The notes below the pieces were generated by a model. It was not told the origin of the DNA. It worked only from the letters and a program-made list of their open reading frames with translations, and made no database searches. A DNA stretch of 64,000 nucleotides from Anaerolineae bacterium. GTDB taxonomy: Bacteria; Chloroflexota; Anaerolineae; Aggregatilineales; Phototrophicaceae. Every line of letters begins with the position of its first letter. Position 1 is the stretch's first letter. A program made the position numbers and the translations under genes. The stretch covers positions 62,001-126,000 of the forward strand of contig JAJEBK010000014.1 of assembly GCA_022823945.1 (NCBI GenBank). The letters run 5' to 3'. Below, in pieces: positions 34,995-44,116 of the stretch.

Positions 34995-36221
34995 ATGGAC
35001 AATCGACGAGATGACCAGCACATGACGACAAACGCGGCAGCCCTGCCCGGCAAGCCCAAAAAGAGCGATATATTTCAAACGAGCCGCATCATCCTGATAT
35101 GCAGCGGCCACTTCGTGCACGATGTCTTTTCAGCATTTATCGCGCCGCTTTTGCCGCTGCTGATCGAAAAGCTGGGCCTCTCGCTGGCCATGGCTGGATC
35201 GCTGCCCGTGTTCATGCAGATGCCTTCGCTGCTGGGTCCTTTGATTGGCTGGCTGGCCGATCGGTTCAGCCTGCGCTACCTGGTCATCTTTGCGCCGGCT
35301 GCTACCGCCACAATGGCTTCGTTGATCGGCTTTATGCCCAGCTATGGCACGGCGGCGTTGTTGCTCTTTGGCGTTGGCGTCAGCATCATGGCTTTTCACG
35401 CGCCTGCTCCCGCCATGATCGCGCATATGTCTGGCGAAAGGGTCGGCCGCGGCATGAGCTTCTTCATGGCGGGGGGCGAACTGGCGCGCTCGGTGGGACC
35501 GTTGCTGGTGGGTTTTGGCGTGGCGCAATGGGGCATGGAAGGCTTGTGGCGGCTGATGTTCTTCGGCTGGCTGGCGAGCGCCGTGCTGTGGTGGCGCCTG
35601 CGCGATGTATCGGCCAAGCGAGAAAGGCGCAAGAGCGTTGGCAAACCGATGCTGCGGCGTTTTGCGCGGGTGTTCGCGCCGCTGTTGGGGGTGATGCTGC
35701 TGCGCAACATGTCCGTCAGCTGCCTGGGCATATTCATGGTCGTCTACCTGGTGGATGTGCGCGGGTATGAATTGACGCTGGCAACGAGCGCGCTGGCGCT
35801 ATACGAATTTTCGGGTGTGGGCGGGGCGCTGGCCGGCGGCACCTTGAGCGACCGCGTTGGCCGGCGCAGAATGGTGGCCGGCGCGACATTGATTTCGGCG
35901 TTGCTGATGCTGCTCTTCGTGCATGTGGAGGGCGCGCTGATGCTGCCGTTGTTGATCGGGTTGGGCTTGACGGCGCTGTCTGTTTCGCCGGTCTTCCTGG
36001 CGTTGGTGCAGGATCAACTGCCAGACAGCCGCGCCACCGCCAACGGCATCTTCATGTTATACGCCTTTGGAATCCGCGCGGTGAATGTGATGATCGCCGG
36101 CATATTGGGCGATATTTTTGGGTTGCAGAACGCCTTCATCCTGGCCGCGCTCATATCCATGCTGTCGCTGCCGCTGATCTTGGCGCTGCCCGCAACGCAA
36201 ACCCGACACGAAGACCTCTAG
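34995..36221 (+). CDS. Major facilitator superfamily exporter (fosmidomycin-resistance-like)
   Basis: About 408 aa with 12 predicted membrane helices. The loop 2-3 motif GWLADRFSLRYLVIF and its C-terminal echo GGTLSDRVGRRRMVAG are MFS hallmarks. The opening (SGHFVHDVFSAFIAPLLPLLIEKLG) resembles Fsr-type drug exporters. Substrate is unknown. ATGs at 34995 and 35022 are both possible. The stop overlaps the convergent STAS-like gene by 4 bp. Confidence 0.85.
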   Translation: MDNRRDDQHMTTNAAALPGKPKKSDIFQTSRIILICSGHFVHDVFSAFIAPLLPLLIEKLGLSLAMAGSLPVFMQMPSLLGPLIGWLADRFSLRYLVIFAPAATATMASLIGFMPSYGTAALLLFGVGVSIMAFHAPAPAMIAHMSGERVGRGMSFFMAGGELARSVGPLLVGFGVAQWGMEGLWRLMFFGWLASAVLWWRLRDVSAKRERRKSVGKPMLRRFARVFAPLLGVMLLRNMSVSCLGIFMVVYLVDVRGYELTLATSALALYEFSGVGGALAGGTLSDRVGRRRMVAGATLISALLMLLFVHVEGALMLPLLIGLGLTALSVSPVFLALVQDQLPDSRATANGIFMLYAFGIRAVNVMIAGILGDIFGLQNAFILAALISMLSLPLILALPATQTRHEDL

Positions 36222-36607
36222 CCAGCCCACATTTCCAGCAGACGTTCAAGCTCTGCCTCGCTTTCTACGAAGCGCACCAAGCCATCGGCGGTGACCAGGC
36301 TGCCATCGGCGCCCAATCCCAAATCAGCCCAGCGCGCGCTATCCACGCCGATGACCGCCGCGCGCGCGCTGAGATTCACCTGCGTGATGCGCCCGAAGCT
36401 GTGCACATGCGCCGCCGCGCCAGCCGGCAAGTCGGTCCGTGTCGAGCCGCGCAGGTCGATGATGCTGTGCACACCGGGCTGGGCGTCCAGCAGCGTGAAT
36501 GCAGATGCCCGCACTGCCTGATGATAATCGCGCCAGTTCCAGGTGCCTTCGGCTATGTAACAGATGGCGCGTTTCGATTCATCTTTCCATTCAAAACGAA
36601 ATGGCAT
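36218..36607 (-). CDS. STAS/SpoIIAA-like protein
   Basis: About 129 aa. The alternating pattern (RAICYIAEGTWNWRDYHQAV, VHSIIDLRGSTRTDLPAGA, RAAVIGVDSARWADL, RFVESEAELERLLEMW) fits the SpoIIAA-like STAS fold found in free-standing bacterial proteins of unknown role. No phosphoserine site can be assigned with confidence. No neighbouring kinase or sigma factor. Confidence 0.6.
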   Translation of the reverse strand: MPFRFEWKDESKRAICYIAEGTWNWRDYHQAVRASAFTLLDAQPGVHSIIDLRGSTRTDLPAGAAAHVHSFGRITQVNLSARAAVIGVDSARWADLGLGADGSLVTADGLVRFVESEAELERLLEMWAG

Positions 36608-36673
36608 GGGATTTTTAATACTCCTTCGGTCGTGGTGAAATTGCGGGATGTGAATTTTGGGCGAGTCACTGCC

Positions 36674-36746
36674 TCGCCCCTACGACTTCCTTCCTATTGT
36701 TGCATTACATTGTTGATTTCACAGAGATTCCGAGACGGCAAGTAGG
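36674..36746 (+). repeat. TCGCCCCTACGAC dispersed repeat, copy A
   Basis: Runs from TCGCCCCTACGACTTCCTTC through TATTGTTGCATTACATTG and ACAGAGATTCCGAGACGGC to AAGTAGG. Copy B (53487-53565) follows the same order of words with small gaps; copy C (61034-61080) shares the first half. Confidence 0.7.
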
Positions 36747-36818
36747 CGCGAAGGGGTTGACGGTCGGCTTGCCTCTTGAACGCGACTCTGCCACAATCAA
36801 CCCTATACCAACACTTGG

Positions 36819-37469
36819 ATGGACACCGTCCCCATGGATTTGCGACTGCGCCTGATTCTGCTGACTTTGGTGGCTTTGGTCGCGGTGGCTGTCTGGAGCT
36901 TTCCTGCCTGGCGGCACAGCTTGCAGCCGCCGTCGCTGCGTGGCGGCTTCCCGGGCCTGGAGATGGACTTGCAAGCCAACTATCTGGCGCTGCCCCGCGA
37001 GCAACGCGAAGAGCTGCTGGCGGAACATGCAGAAGACCCCGCCAAAGCGCTGGCGATGGTACGAGTCGCCATCAGCGAGCCAGAACTGGCGCCCCGCGAT
37101 TCCAGCGTCAGCGCTGCCCAGAATGAAGCGAGCGCGCTGGTCGGCGGCGACTTCATCCAGCTGAACGCCCTGCATTGGGGAGCGGGCACGGCTACCATCT
37201 ATGCATGGGCGGACGGACGGCGCACCCTGCAGTTGATGAACTTTGAATCGGCGCGCGGCGGCGATATGCGCATGTACCTTTCGCGGGATCCGCAACCGCT
37301 CGTGCAGGCGCAGATCGGCGCGGACTTCCTTGATCTGGGGCGGCTCAAAGGCAATATCGGCGACCAGAGTTACCTGCTGCCAGCCGGGCACGACCTGACG
37401 ATCTATAAATCCGCCGTCATCTATTGTCGTCAGTTTGATGATGTCATCACGGTGGCGACATTGCGCTAG
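36819..37469 (+). CDS. DM13-domain protein, membrane-anchored
   Basis: About 216 aa. One N-terminal membrane helix (LRLILLTLVALVAVAVWSF) is followed by a spacer and, from about residue 105, a DM13 domain: GGDFIQLNALHWGAGTATIY, RTLQLMNFESARGGDMRMYL, FLDLGRLKGNIGDQSYLLP, and the closing VIYCRQFDDVITVATL with its conserved Cys. DM13 domains are proposed to have redox or electron-transfer roles. Start at 36819; an ATG at 36834 is also possible. Confidence 0.78.
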   Translation: MDTVPMDLRLRLILLTLVALVAVAVWSFPAWRHSLQPPSLRGGFPGLEMDLQANYLALPREQREELLAEHAEDPAKALAMVRVAISEPELAPRDSSVSAAQNEASALVGGDFIQLNALHWGAGTATIYAWADGRRTLQLMNFESARGGDMRMYLSRDPQPLVQAQIGADFLDLGRLKGNIGDQSYLLPAGHDLTIYKSAVIYCRQFDDVITVATLR

Positions 37470-38009
37470 GAGGCAAGCGCTCCGCCGTGAAGATGAGCCA
37501 GGAAACCACAAGACACCCAGAGGTTTTCCTTAGTGCTGCTGCCGTTAAGCCCTGACACGGTTCGGAATTTTCTGCCGCAAGGGACCCGGCTCATCATCAC
37601 GAAGGAGCGCTATCGCGCCAGTTTAGCCGCTGCGCAGCGCCGCGTCAATGCAAGCGCATTCGATTGTTACCCCCACCTCAAAACTATCCCCCAAAATGAG
37701 CGATCGAAAGTCCCTCCCTCTTTATGGGCTCTGGACAGGACAGGTTTCCAAGGGCGCGCATGTGAGGGTCTACCCCACCCCCCAGCCCCCTCCCCGAAGC
37801 ATCAGGGAGGGGAAGCGCATTCAGAGAAGCTGAATTCTGATGCTCGGTTTCATACAGATTAGCAAAAAACGCACAGGTTTCTCGACGAGTCACCCTTCCC
37901 CATTGATATGGGGAAGGCCCGGAGATGGGGTAGCAAAAAATGTCCCCTCCTCAGCTCGTTCTGGGGGAAGGGATTTAAGGTGGGGCAAACCGCGAGCTTC
38001 CATCAGCCC
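37470..38009 (+). repeat. 540-bp spacer of GC-rich repeats and a strong hairpin
   Basis: I see no gene here. An open frame at 37533-37862 reads through repeat words (PHPPAPSPKHQGG) and is rejected. Contents: CCCCCAGCCCCCTCCCCGAA / CAGGGAGGGG words (~37780-37812); a perfect 10-bp stem with a 4-nt loop, CCTTCCCCAT-TGAT-ATGGGGAAGG (37894-37917); and CTCGTTCTGGGGGAAGGGAT (~37956-37976), shared with the elements at 26165 and 34797. Confidence 0.6.
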
Positions 38010-39430
38010 CTAGCAGCTGCCAGAAAGCACCCGGCTGTGATAGCGGCTGATGAAGCCGGCCTGCCCTTCAAATTCCACTTGATACCAATGCCCGTCCACA
38101 GCGAAGACCGGCACCTCTGAATTCATCCAGACCAGTCCGATCCTCTGCCCATTGGGCGCGGCGCGCAGGTAAAGCGTGGTTTCAAGCTTGATTTGGCAGA
38201 TTGGCGACGACGGCGGTGACACGGGTGGCGATACGGCTGGCGACTCAGGCTGCGGCGCGGAAACCGAAGAAAAGCCTCCGCCACTGACCAATGCCACGGT
38301 GCCCTCACCCGGGATGTCCACGCAGGTGTCGCTGCCCAGCATATAGTGCGTCAGCCAATAAATCGGATGCGGCGTGATCGACGAATCCTTGAACATGACG
38401 CCGCCGCCAGTTTGCCCGATGAAGCAGACGCGCGTGCCCGCCGGGACTGTGCCCCAGACATTGGTCGTCGACAAAATGCCTTGTTCGATGATGTCCATGT
38501 GGCCCACCATCGAGTTCGTCAGCGCCTGGTTGTGCAGGGCACACATGCCGAACGCCGGGCAAGTGACAACAACATTGTGGTCGTGATATGGTTCGATCGG
38601 CTGAGTGGGCGCTTCGCTGGCGGAAGTCGCGCCGCTATCATCACTGCCGCTATCATCACCGCCACTACTGCCACGATCACCGCCTGCTCGAGCCGGGGCG
38701 CGCGCTGCAGACATCGCGATGCCCGACGCGTGCGGCGTATCGGTAGCGTTTATCAGCGAACATCCACTCACCACCACTTCACCCGGCAGGCAGGAATAGG
38801 AATCCACATCCCAGTTGTATTCTCTGCCAGATTCCAAGCCGCTGATGGTAATGGACAGCTTGTCGGTAAGTTCGCCGCCACTCGCGTAATGCACCATATA
38901 CCAAATTTTGCCGCCTTCAGGATCCTTCGCGGCGGGCCATGAAATGGTTATGGAGCCGCTGGTATCTACTGGCGCTGCCGGCGGTATTGGCGTTGGTGGA
39001 TCATCCTGGGCTGGCGGATCATCCTGAGGCGGCGGATCTTGCACTGACGTAGGGCTAGTCGCTGGGGATTCGCCAGAAGGACCTTGGTTAGTTGTCGCCG
39101 CGCAGCTTGGCAAGCCCATCTGCGCATTTGTATAGCTCGAAGCCTCACTGGCTGTGCAGCTGTAAACATGAATAAGCCAACTGTATGACACGCCCACAGT
39201 CAGCCCGGTAACTTTGAAGCTGGTCGACTGCGTTTTATATTCTAGCCAACTATAGTCTTCTTGCCGAATAGATAGGCCATACCAAACTTGCAGCCCGGCT
39301 TCGCTGGGGTTTACTGCGCTCCAGGTCAGCGTCAGTTCCCCCCCCCCTGCGCGCTCAAGGGAATTAGCCCTGAAAAGACTATAAGCATTAGGGAAAAAAG
39401 TAGCGCCGTGCGTATCTGCATTCTTCTCAT
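38010..39430 (-). CDS. Secreted FN3 / DVWG-domain / SH3b protein, out of frame at a G10 tract
   Basis: A perfect export start lies at 39430: GGGAGG ribosome site, then MRRMQIRTALLFSLMLIVFS and GLIPLSAQ. It enters a run of ten Gs and stops at TGA. The rest (from ~39337) continues in another frame as ELTLTWSAVNPSEAG, two FN3 units, a Pro/Asp linker (PPPQDDPPAQDDPP), a Ser/Gly/Asp-rich stretch, the ~90-residue domain with TNVWG, RVCFIGQTGG, SDTCVDI, GTVALV, and one SH3b domain ending SGSC. Eight or eleven Gs would join signal peptide and body (~470 aa). The long frame alone (to 39476) has no export signal. Confidence 0.78.
39338..39347 (-). repeat. G10 homopolymer after the signal peptide
   Basis: Ten consecutive Gs on the coding strand, between codons for SAQ and the FN3 body. 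With ten Gs translation from 39430 ends at once in AAC-TGA; with 8 or 11 Gs it reads into ELTLTW. It is the longest such run I noticed inside a coding region of the window. Confidence 0.8.
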
Positions 39431-39508
39431 TTTGTCTGCCTCCCGTGGTTCGGCTGTATAAACGGGCAACTACCATGCGCAGTCACAGCGCAGGCACACA
39501 ATTTGCAC

Positions 39509-39548
39509 ACTATAGTCTACATTTTTCTTTCAGTCAATAGTCTGTAGA
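39509..39548 (-). promoter_or_regulatory. Strong promoter with overlapping inverted repeat, upstream of G10 surface gene
   Basis: Minus strand: TTGACT (39537-39532), 17-bp spacer, TATAGT (39514-39509), each 5/6 to consensus, about 72 nt before the ATG at 39430. TCTACA (39516-39521) and TGTAGA (39543-39548) form an inverted repeat spanning the -35. ATAGTCT also occurs as a direct repeat (39512 and 39537). It is a plausible operator for the divergent XRE protein. Confidence 0.6.
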
Positions 39549-39578
39549 GAATTGACGCCGTAGTCGGACAATTGTGCT

Positions 39579-39833
39579 ATGCGTCCATTCGAAAGCATCT
39601 TTGGCGAAGTCGTGCGCAAGCGGCGGCGGGAGCTCGGTTTGTCGCAGGAGGAATTGGGTTTTCGCTCGGGGTTGCATCGCACCTATATCAGCGAAATCGA
39701 GCGCGGCTTGAAGTCCCCCTCGCTGCGGGCGATGATCGGCATTGCAAAAGCGCTGGATACACGGGTATCCGCGCTGATGATGCAGACGGAGAAGATTTCG
39801 ATGATGCAGACGCCGGCGATAAGCAATAACTAG
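39579..39833 (+). CDS. XRE-family HTH transcriptional regulator
   Basis: 84 aa, a single Cro/CI-type helix-turn-helix: VRKRRRELGLSQEELGFRSGLHRTYISEIERGLKSPSLRAM. No sensor or dimerisation domain follows. It is divergent from the G10 surface-protein gene (148-bp shared spacer containing the promoter and inverted repeat), so local control of that gene is likely but inferred. No clear ribosome site precedes the ATG; it could be leaderless. Confidence 0.85.
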   Translation: MRPFESIFGEVVRKRRRELGLSQEELGFRSGLHRTYISEIERGLKSPSLRAMIGIAKALDTRVSALMMQTEKISMMQTPAISNN

Positions 39834-40166
39834 ATGGCGCTACGCGAAAGGGACGATCTGTACGAGAGAGCCGGTGGCGGCTGTTGAAATACACTGATTT
39901 CCCCCAACCGTAATCCCTTCCCCACGAAGAGGGATGGACTTTTCGTCGCTTTGAGCGGGATGCGTCATTTTGAACGAAGTAGCCTCCGGATGCGGGCGAG
40001 TCGTCGCCTCGCCCCTACAATCCCTAGGTTCTTCGGGCATTTGCTCCCCTTCCCACATGTTGGGGCCAAGGGACCGGGGGATGGGGGAGATTTCCATCAG
40101 CCAGTTGCGCCTGCGTGGGCGGGCAGGCATAATCCCGCCTAGTAACCAGGCACGGAGAAATGTCCC
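39834..40166 (+). repeat. 333-bp spacer with dispersed repeat words
   Basis: No gene seen. It contains CCCCAACCGTAATCCCTTCC / GAAGAGGGA, GGCGAGTCGTCGCCTCGCCC followed by CTACAA (39998-40020, related to the TCGCCCC family), and TCCCCTTCCCACATGTTGGG ... CCGGGGGATGGGGG (~40045-40090). The trpB2 ribosome site GGAG lies near the end. Confidence 0.5.
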
Positions 40167-41531
40167 ATGACCGAGACGATTCGATTCGACCTGCCCCAGA
40201 GCGCCATCCCCACGCACTGGTACAACATCCAGGCAGACCTGCCGCGTCCGCTGCCGCCCGTGCTGCATCCAGGCACGCACCAGCCAGTGGGACCAGACGA
40301 CCTTGCGCCGCTCTTCCCCATGGGGCTGATCCTGCAAGAGGTCAGCCAGGAGCGCTACATTGAAATCCCCGAAGAAGTGCGCGAGATCTACAAGTTGTGG
40401 CGGCCGACGCCTTTGCTGCGCGCGCGCCGGCTGGAAAAAGCGCTGGATACGCCGGCGCATATCTATTACAAATACGAAGGCGTATCGCCATCGGGCAGCC
40501 ACAAGCTCAACACCGCCACGGCGCAAGCCTGGTACAACAAGCAGGAAGGCATTGCCGGCCTCACCACCGAGACGGGTGCCGGGCAATGGGGCACGGCTTT
40601 GGCGCAGGCTTGCAGCTTCTTCGACATGGAATGCATCGTCTATATGGTGCGCATCAGCTACGAGCAGAAACCGTATAGACGCGCCATCATGCAGAGTTTC
40701 GGCGCGAGCGTAACCGCCAGCCCCAGCGCTGCCACCCATGCCGGGCGCGCTATCCTCGAGCAAAATGCCGAAAGCACGGGTTCGTTGGGGATCGCCATCA
40801 GCGAGGCGGTGGAAGCGGCCGCCACCAGCCAGGGCAAATACAAATATGCCTTGGGCAGCGTGCTCAATCATGTGCTGATGCACCAGACTATCATCGGACA
40901 AGAAGCCTTGCAGCAGATGGAACTGGCCGGCGCGTATCCCGATGTGGTGGTGGGTCCCACAGGCGGCGGCAGCAATTTCGCTGGCATCGCCCTGCCCTTC
41001 TTGCATCAAAACCTCACAGCGGGCAAGACGACGCGCTTGCTGGGAGTCGAGCCAGCCGCCTGCCCCAGTCTGACGCGCGGCCAATATGCCTACGACTTCG
41101 GCGACACGATCGGCATGACGCCCCTGGTGAAAATGTATACGTTGGGACACAGCTTTGTGCCGCCGCCGCTGCATGCCGGTGGCTTGCGCTATCACGGCAT
41201 GGCGTCCATCATCTGCGAGCTGTGGGATCAAGACCTCATCGACATGCGCGCCATCCCGCAGATGGAAACATTTGCTGCCGCCATCACCTTTGCCAAAGCC
41301 GAGGGCATAATCGCCGCGCCAGAAGCTGCGCACGGAATCGCCGGAGCAATCCGCGAGGCGCAGGCTGCCAAAGAAGCTGGCGAAGAACGGGTCATCCTGT
41401 TCAACCTGTGCGGACATGGGCATTTTGATATGAGCGCCTACGATGCCTACCTGGGCGGGCAGCTGAGCAATTATGACTATCCGCAGGAAGCTATCGACCG
41501 CGCCATGGCCGAGCTGCCACAAGTTGGCTAG
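40167..41531 (+). CDS. trpB: Tryptophan synthase beta chain-like protein (TrpB2 type)
   Basis: PLP enzyme condensing indole with serine. About 454 aa, longer than TrpB1 and with the TrpB2 N-terminal extension (IPTHWYNIQADLPRPLPPVL). The PLP lysine is in GSHKLNT; the phosphate-binding Gly-rich loop is GPTGGGSNFAG; GAGQWG is also present. No trpA or other trp gene is adjacent, as is usual for TrpB2, which may scavenge free indole. GGAG precedes the ATG. Confidence 0.9.
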   Translation: MTETIRFDLPQSAIPTHWYNIQADLPRPLPPVLHPGTHQPVGPDDLAPLFPMGLILQEVSQERYIEIPEEVREIYKLWRPTPLLRARRLEKALDTPAHIYYKYEGVSPSGSHKLNTATAQAWYNKQEGIAGLTTETGAGQWGTALAQACSFFDMECIVYMVRISYEQKPYRRAIMQSFGASVTASPSAATHAGRAILEQNAESTGSLGIAISEAVEAAATSQGKYKYALGSVLNHVLMHQTIIGQEALQQMELAGAYPDVVVGPTGGGSNFAGIALPFLHQNLTAGKTTRLLGVEPAACPSLTRGQYAYDFGDTIGMTPLVKMYTLGHSFVPPPLHAGGLRYHGMASIICELWDQDLIDMRAIPQMETFAAAITFAKAEGIIAAPEAAHGIAGAIREAQAAKEAGEERVILFNLCGHGHFDMSAYDAYLGGQLSNYDYPQEAIDRAMAELPQVG

Positions 41532-41567
41532 CGACTTGTTCGGCTGCAGACAGCGCTGAGGCAAGCT

Positions 41568-43247
41568 GTGGCCAGTCGATTCGCGCGGACGTTGGGGACG
41601 GGTGGGAATCCCTGGATCGCCCTGAGCCTTGTGTATGGCGCTGCTTTTGCCACGCTGGCTGCCCGGGGCTTCTCGCTGGGCTTTTATGGCGATGTGCTCG
41701 CCTACCACTACCATTATCATTTTGAGGGCCTCATCGGCGGGATGAACTGGCTGGTGAGCGAGCACTGGCAGCGGCATTTGCTGGGCGCGCTTTTTTCTGC
41801 CCCGCTTCATGCGCTGGTGCCCGGACGCTATGATCTGTGGTATGCGCTGGCGCTGGCGGCGCACTTCGCTGTTGGCCTGGCGGTCTTTCTGCTGGTGGAT
41901 GCGCTGCAGAGGGGCGAACGGCGCTGGCTGGCGCTGGGTATCAGCCTGCTATTCGTCTTCGATCCGCTGCAGACGCCGTCCACGCTGGGATTCGCCACCG
42001 GCACACATCGCAAGGCGGCGTTGCTGCTGGCGTTGCTGGCGTTGTGGTCGTACCTGCGTTTTGTGCGCGGCAAGCGACAGCAGTTGGCTTGGTACAGCCT
42101 GAATATCGCCTGCTTTGGCGCAGCGCTGATGATCTATGAGCAATCAATCTTCTTCTTTTTACTACAGCCGCTGATCGCCTACATTGAAGATCGCCGATTG
42201 GGCGTATTCAGCGCTTCGCGGAGTTATGTCTGGCTGATTGTGCGCGATGCGGCGCTGCATGTGGCTTTCGCTGGCGTGTACATTTATCTGCTGCTGATCC
42301 TCTTCCCGGGCGGCAACTCCAATCTCGTGCTTCGCCCCGAGCATATCCTGCGGCAATTCGCCGACGCGCTGGTTTTGCTGTTCAGTCCGCTGGACTATGT
42401 TGGTCGGCTGGGCGCTGCGGCCGCGCTGAGTCAGCTTTGGCTGCTGGTTCTGCTGGCGCTGGGCGTGGTGGGGATATTCGGCGGCAGTTTGTGGTTTGCG
42501 CCACGAGCCAACACCGATGCAATTGCCTGGACGCCGGGCTGGCTGGCGGTTTTTGGCTTGTTGTTGACCCTCTTGAATATCGCTGGCACTGCGCCGACGC
42601 ACTGGGTCTTCCGCGATCACGAGCGACTGCTCTACGCCTCGTCAGTGGGCAGCGCCATGCTGATTTTGTGTGCCCTCGCCTGGCTGCATGCGCGGTATCG
42701 GCGGGTCGGTGGCGCGCTGATAATCGGCTTTCTGACATGTACGCTGGCACCGGGCATCTCTTTCCTATACGAGCAGCAGGCAATCCTGCGGGGGGAGGAC
42801 GAAGTCAGCAGCCGTGTGGTCGACGCCATCGTCGAGGCGATCCCGGAATTTGCGCCGCAGACTCGCCCCTATCTGCTGCTCGTCAGCGATGCCGACCCGC
42901 AGAGTGAACTGGCGCTGCACCCGGGCGATGTGCGCTTTCCCCACCTGTTTGCGCTGCGCTATGGCATCCGCGACTTTCGAGCCGATGCGCTGTTGCACGA
43001 TCACGCGGAGAAATACCCGACGATGGGAAGCCTGGTAATGACCGAAGCGGGCATCATATCATCGCTCAGCCCGCATGAAACAATCGACTATGATCGCGTG
43101 ATTATCGTGGCGTATGACAGCGAAAGCGACAGCGCCCAGCTGCTGGAACGCATTCCGGAAGCGGCGCTGCGCGACACCAACATCATCAATGAATCCGCTG
43201 CGATACTGGAGACGAATTGGTTGCTGCTGCCGCCAAATCAACGCTAA
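41568..43247 (+). CDS. Polytopic membrane protein, GT-C-like
   Basis: About 559 aa. Starts at GTG with GAGG 7 nt upstream. Roughly ten hydrophobic helices occupy residues 15-400 (for example LWYALALAAHFAVGLAVFLL; LWLLVLLALGVVGIFGGSLW), followed by a soluble C-terminal part (VDAIVEAIPEFAPQTRPYLLLVSDADPQ). An early acidic residue after helix 1 (FYGDVLAYHYHYHFEG) recalls the first loop of GT-C glycosyltransferases, but no defined signature is seen. Substrate and family uncertain. It follows trpB by 36 bp. Confidence 0.7.
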   Translation: MASRFARTLGTGGNPWIALSLVYGAAFATLAARGFSLGFYGDVLAYHYHYHFEGLIGGMNWLVSEHWQRHLLGALFSAPLHALVPGRYDLWYALALAAHFAVGLAVFLLVDALQRGERRWLALGISLLFVFDPLQTPSTLGFATGTHRKAALLLALLALWSYLRFVRGKRQQLAWYSLNIACFGAALMIYEQSIFFFLLQPLIAYIEDRRLGVFSASRSYVWLIVRDAALHVAFAGVYIYLLLILFPGGNSNLVLRPEHILRQFADALVLLFSPLDYVGRLGAAAALSQLWLLVLLALGVVGIFGGSLWFAPRANTDAIAWTPGWLAVFGLLLTLLNIAGTAPTHWVFRDHERLLYASSVGSAMLILCALAWLHARYRRVGGALIIGFLTCTLAPGISFLYEQQAILRGEDEVSSRVVDAIVEAIPEFAPQTRPYLLLVSDADPQSELALHPGDVRFPHLFALRYGIRDFRADALLHDHAEKYPTMGSLVMTEAGIISSLSPHETIDYDRVIIVAYDSESDSAQLLERIPEAALRDTNIINESAAILETNWLLLPPNQR

Positions 43248-43381
43248 ACCCCGCCAACGACAGATCAAAACCCTGACAAATAGCGAGTGATGGGCAAATA
43301 CGCGCCTGGCTGGCTATCGCGTTTGTTGCGCCTGGCTTATAATGCTCTGAGCGAAATTGTAGGCGAGAGGGTTCTGTCCGC

Positions 43382-44116
43382 ATGAAGCCGAGACTGCTCG
43401 TCCCCTTGCTGCTGTGTGTGCTGCTGTTGGCCGGCTGTTATCGACAGGCAGAAGAGACTTTCCAGCAGGTCGACAGCGCTGTGGTGGTCAGCGATGTGAC
43501 GCCGACCAGCCTGCAAGGCATTATTGTAATCGGCGAGGAGGGAGCGGGCATAGAGACGCGCCAACCCTATATCACGCCCGAGACGGTGCCGGGCCAAGTC
43601 GAGCAACCGACCGTCATACCGGCGACGGGCGAGGTCGTTACCGCTTTGACCACACCATCCCTGATTTCAACGCCGTTGGCGACCAACTTGCCCACGCAGG
43701 TTGTGCCGGAAGAGCTCGATCCCGAAAGCCCCTGCGTCCATACAGTGCAAGGCGGCGATAGCATCTTCCGCTTGTCGCTCAACTGGGACACAACCATAGA
43801 CGAAGTGGCAGAACTGAACGACCTGGACAATGTAGATGTGCTTTCGTTGGGGCAGTTGCTGCGGATCCCGGGCTGCGTAGTCGTGACGCCGACCATCGAA
43901 CCTTCACCAGAGCCGACCATGCCGCCGACGGTGACTTCTATCCCGCAGCCGCTCTTGCCAGATTCGGGACCGCCCATTCATGTGGTTTCGGCTGGCGAAA
44001 CGCTGGAAAGCATCTCGCTGCGTTACCGCGCCGATGTCAATGCGATCATCGAGCTCAACAACCTGACCAACCCCGACCAGTTGCGAGTCGGTCAAGAGCT
44101 ACTGCTGCCTGGTTAG
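43382..44116 (+). CDS. LysM-repeat lipoprotein
   Basis: About 244 aa. The signal peptide has lipobox LLAGC (Cys at ~19), so it is probably lipid-anchored outside. A Thr/Pro/Glu-rich linker follows, then two LysM domains (~119-163: HTVQGGDSIFRLSLNWDTTI; ~199-242: HVVSAGETLESISLRYRADV), which bind N-acetylglucosamine polymers such as peptidoglycan. No catalytic domain. A TATAAT -10 element is at 43338-43343. The stop overlaps the convergent peptidase gene by 4 bp. Confidence 0.86.
   Translation: MKPRLLVPLLLCVLLLAGCYRQAEETFQQVDSAVVVSDVTPTSLQGIIVIGEEGAGIETRQPYITPETVPGQVEQPTVIPATGEVVTALTTPSLISTPLATNLPTQVVPEELDPESPCVHTVQGGDSIFRLSLNWDTTIDEVAELNDLDNVDVLSLGQLLRIPGCVVVTPTIEPSPEPTMPPTVTSIPQPLLPDSGPPIHVVSAGETLESISLRYRADVNAIIELNNLTNPDQLRVGQELLLPG

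Noticed and set aside
37533-37862. Possible 109-aa protein
   Set aside because: It reads through dispersed spacer repeats (PHPPAPSPKHQGG-type translation) and lacks a ribosome site.
6162-39347. Homopolymer frameshifts as purely sequencing errors
   Set aside because: Not excluded, but long intact genes (metH, the FN3 giant, the permease) argue against general error; kept as findings with a read-level test.
39840-41864. 674-codon minus-strand frame
   Set aside because: Antisense to trpB2 and spanning repeat spacer; no family features.
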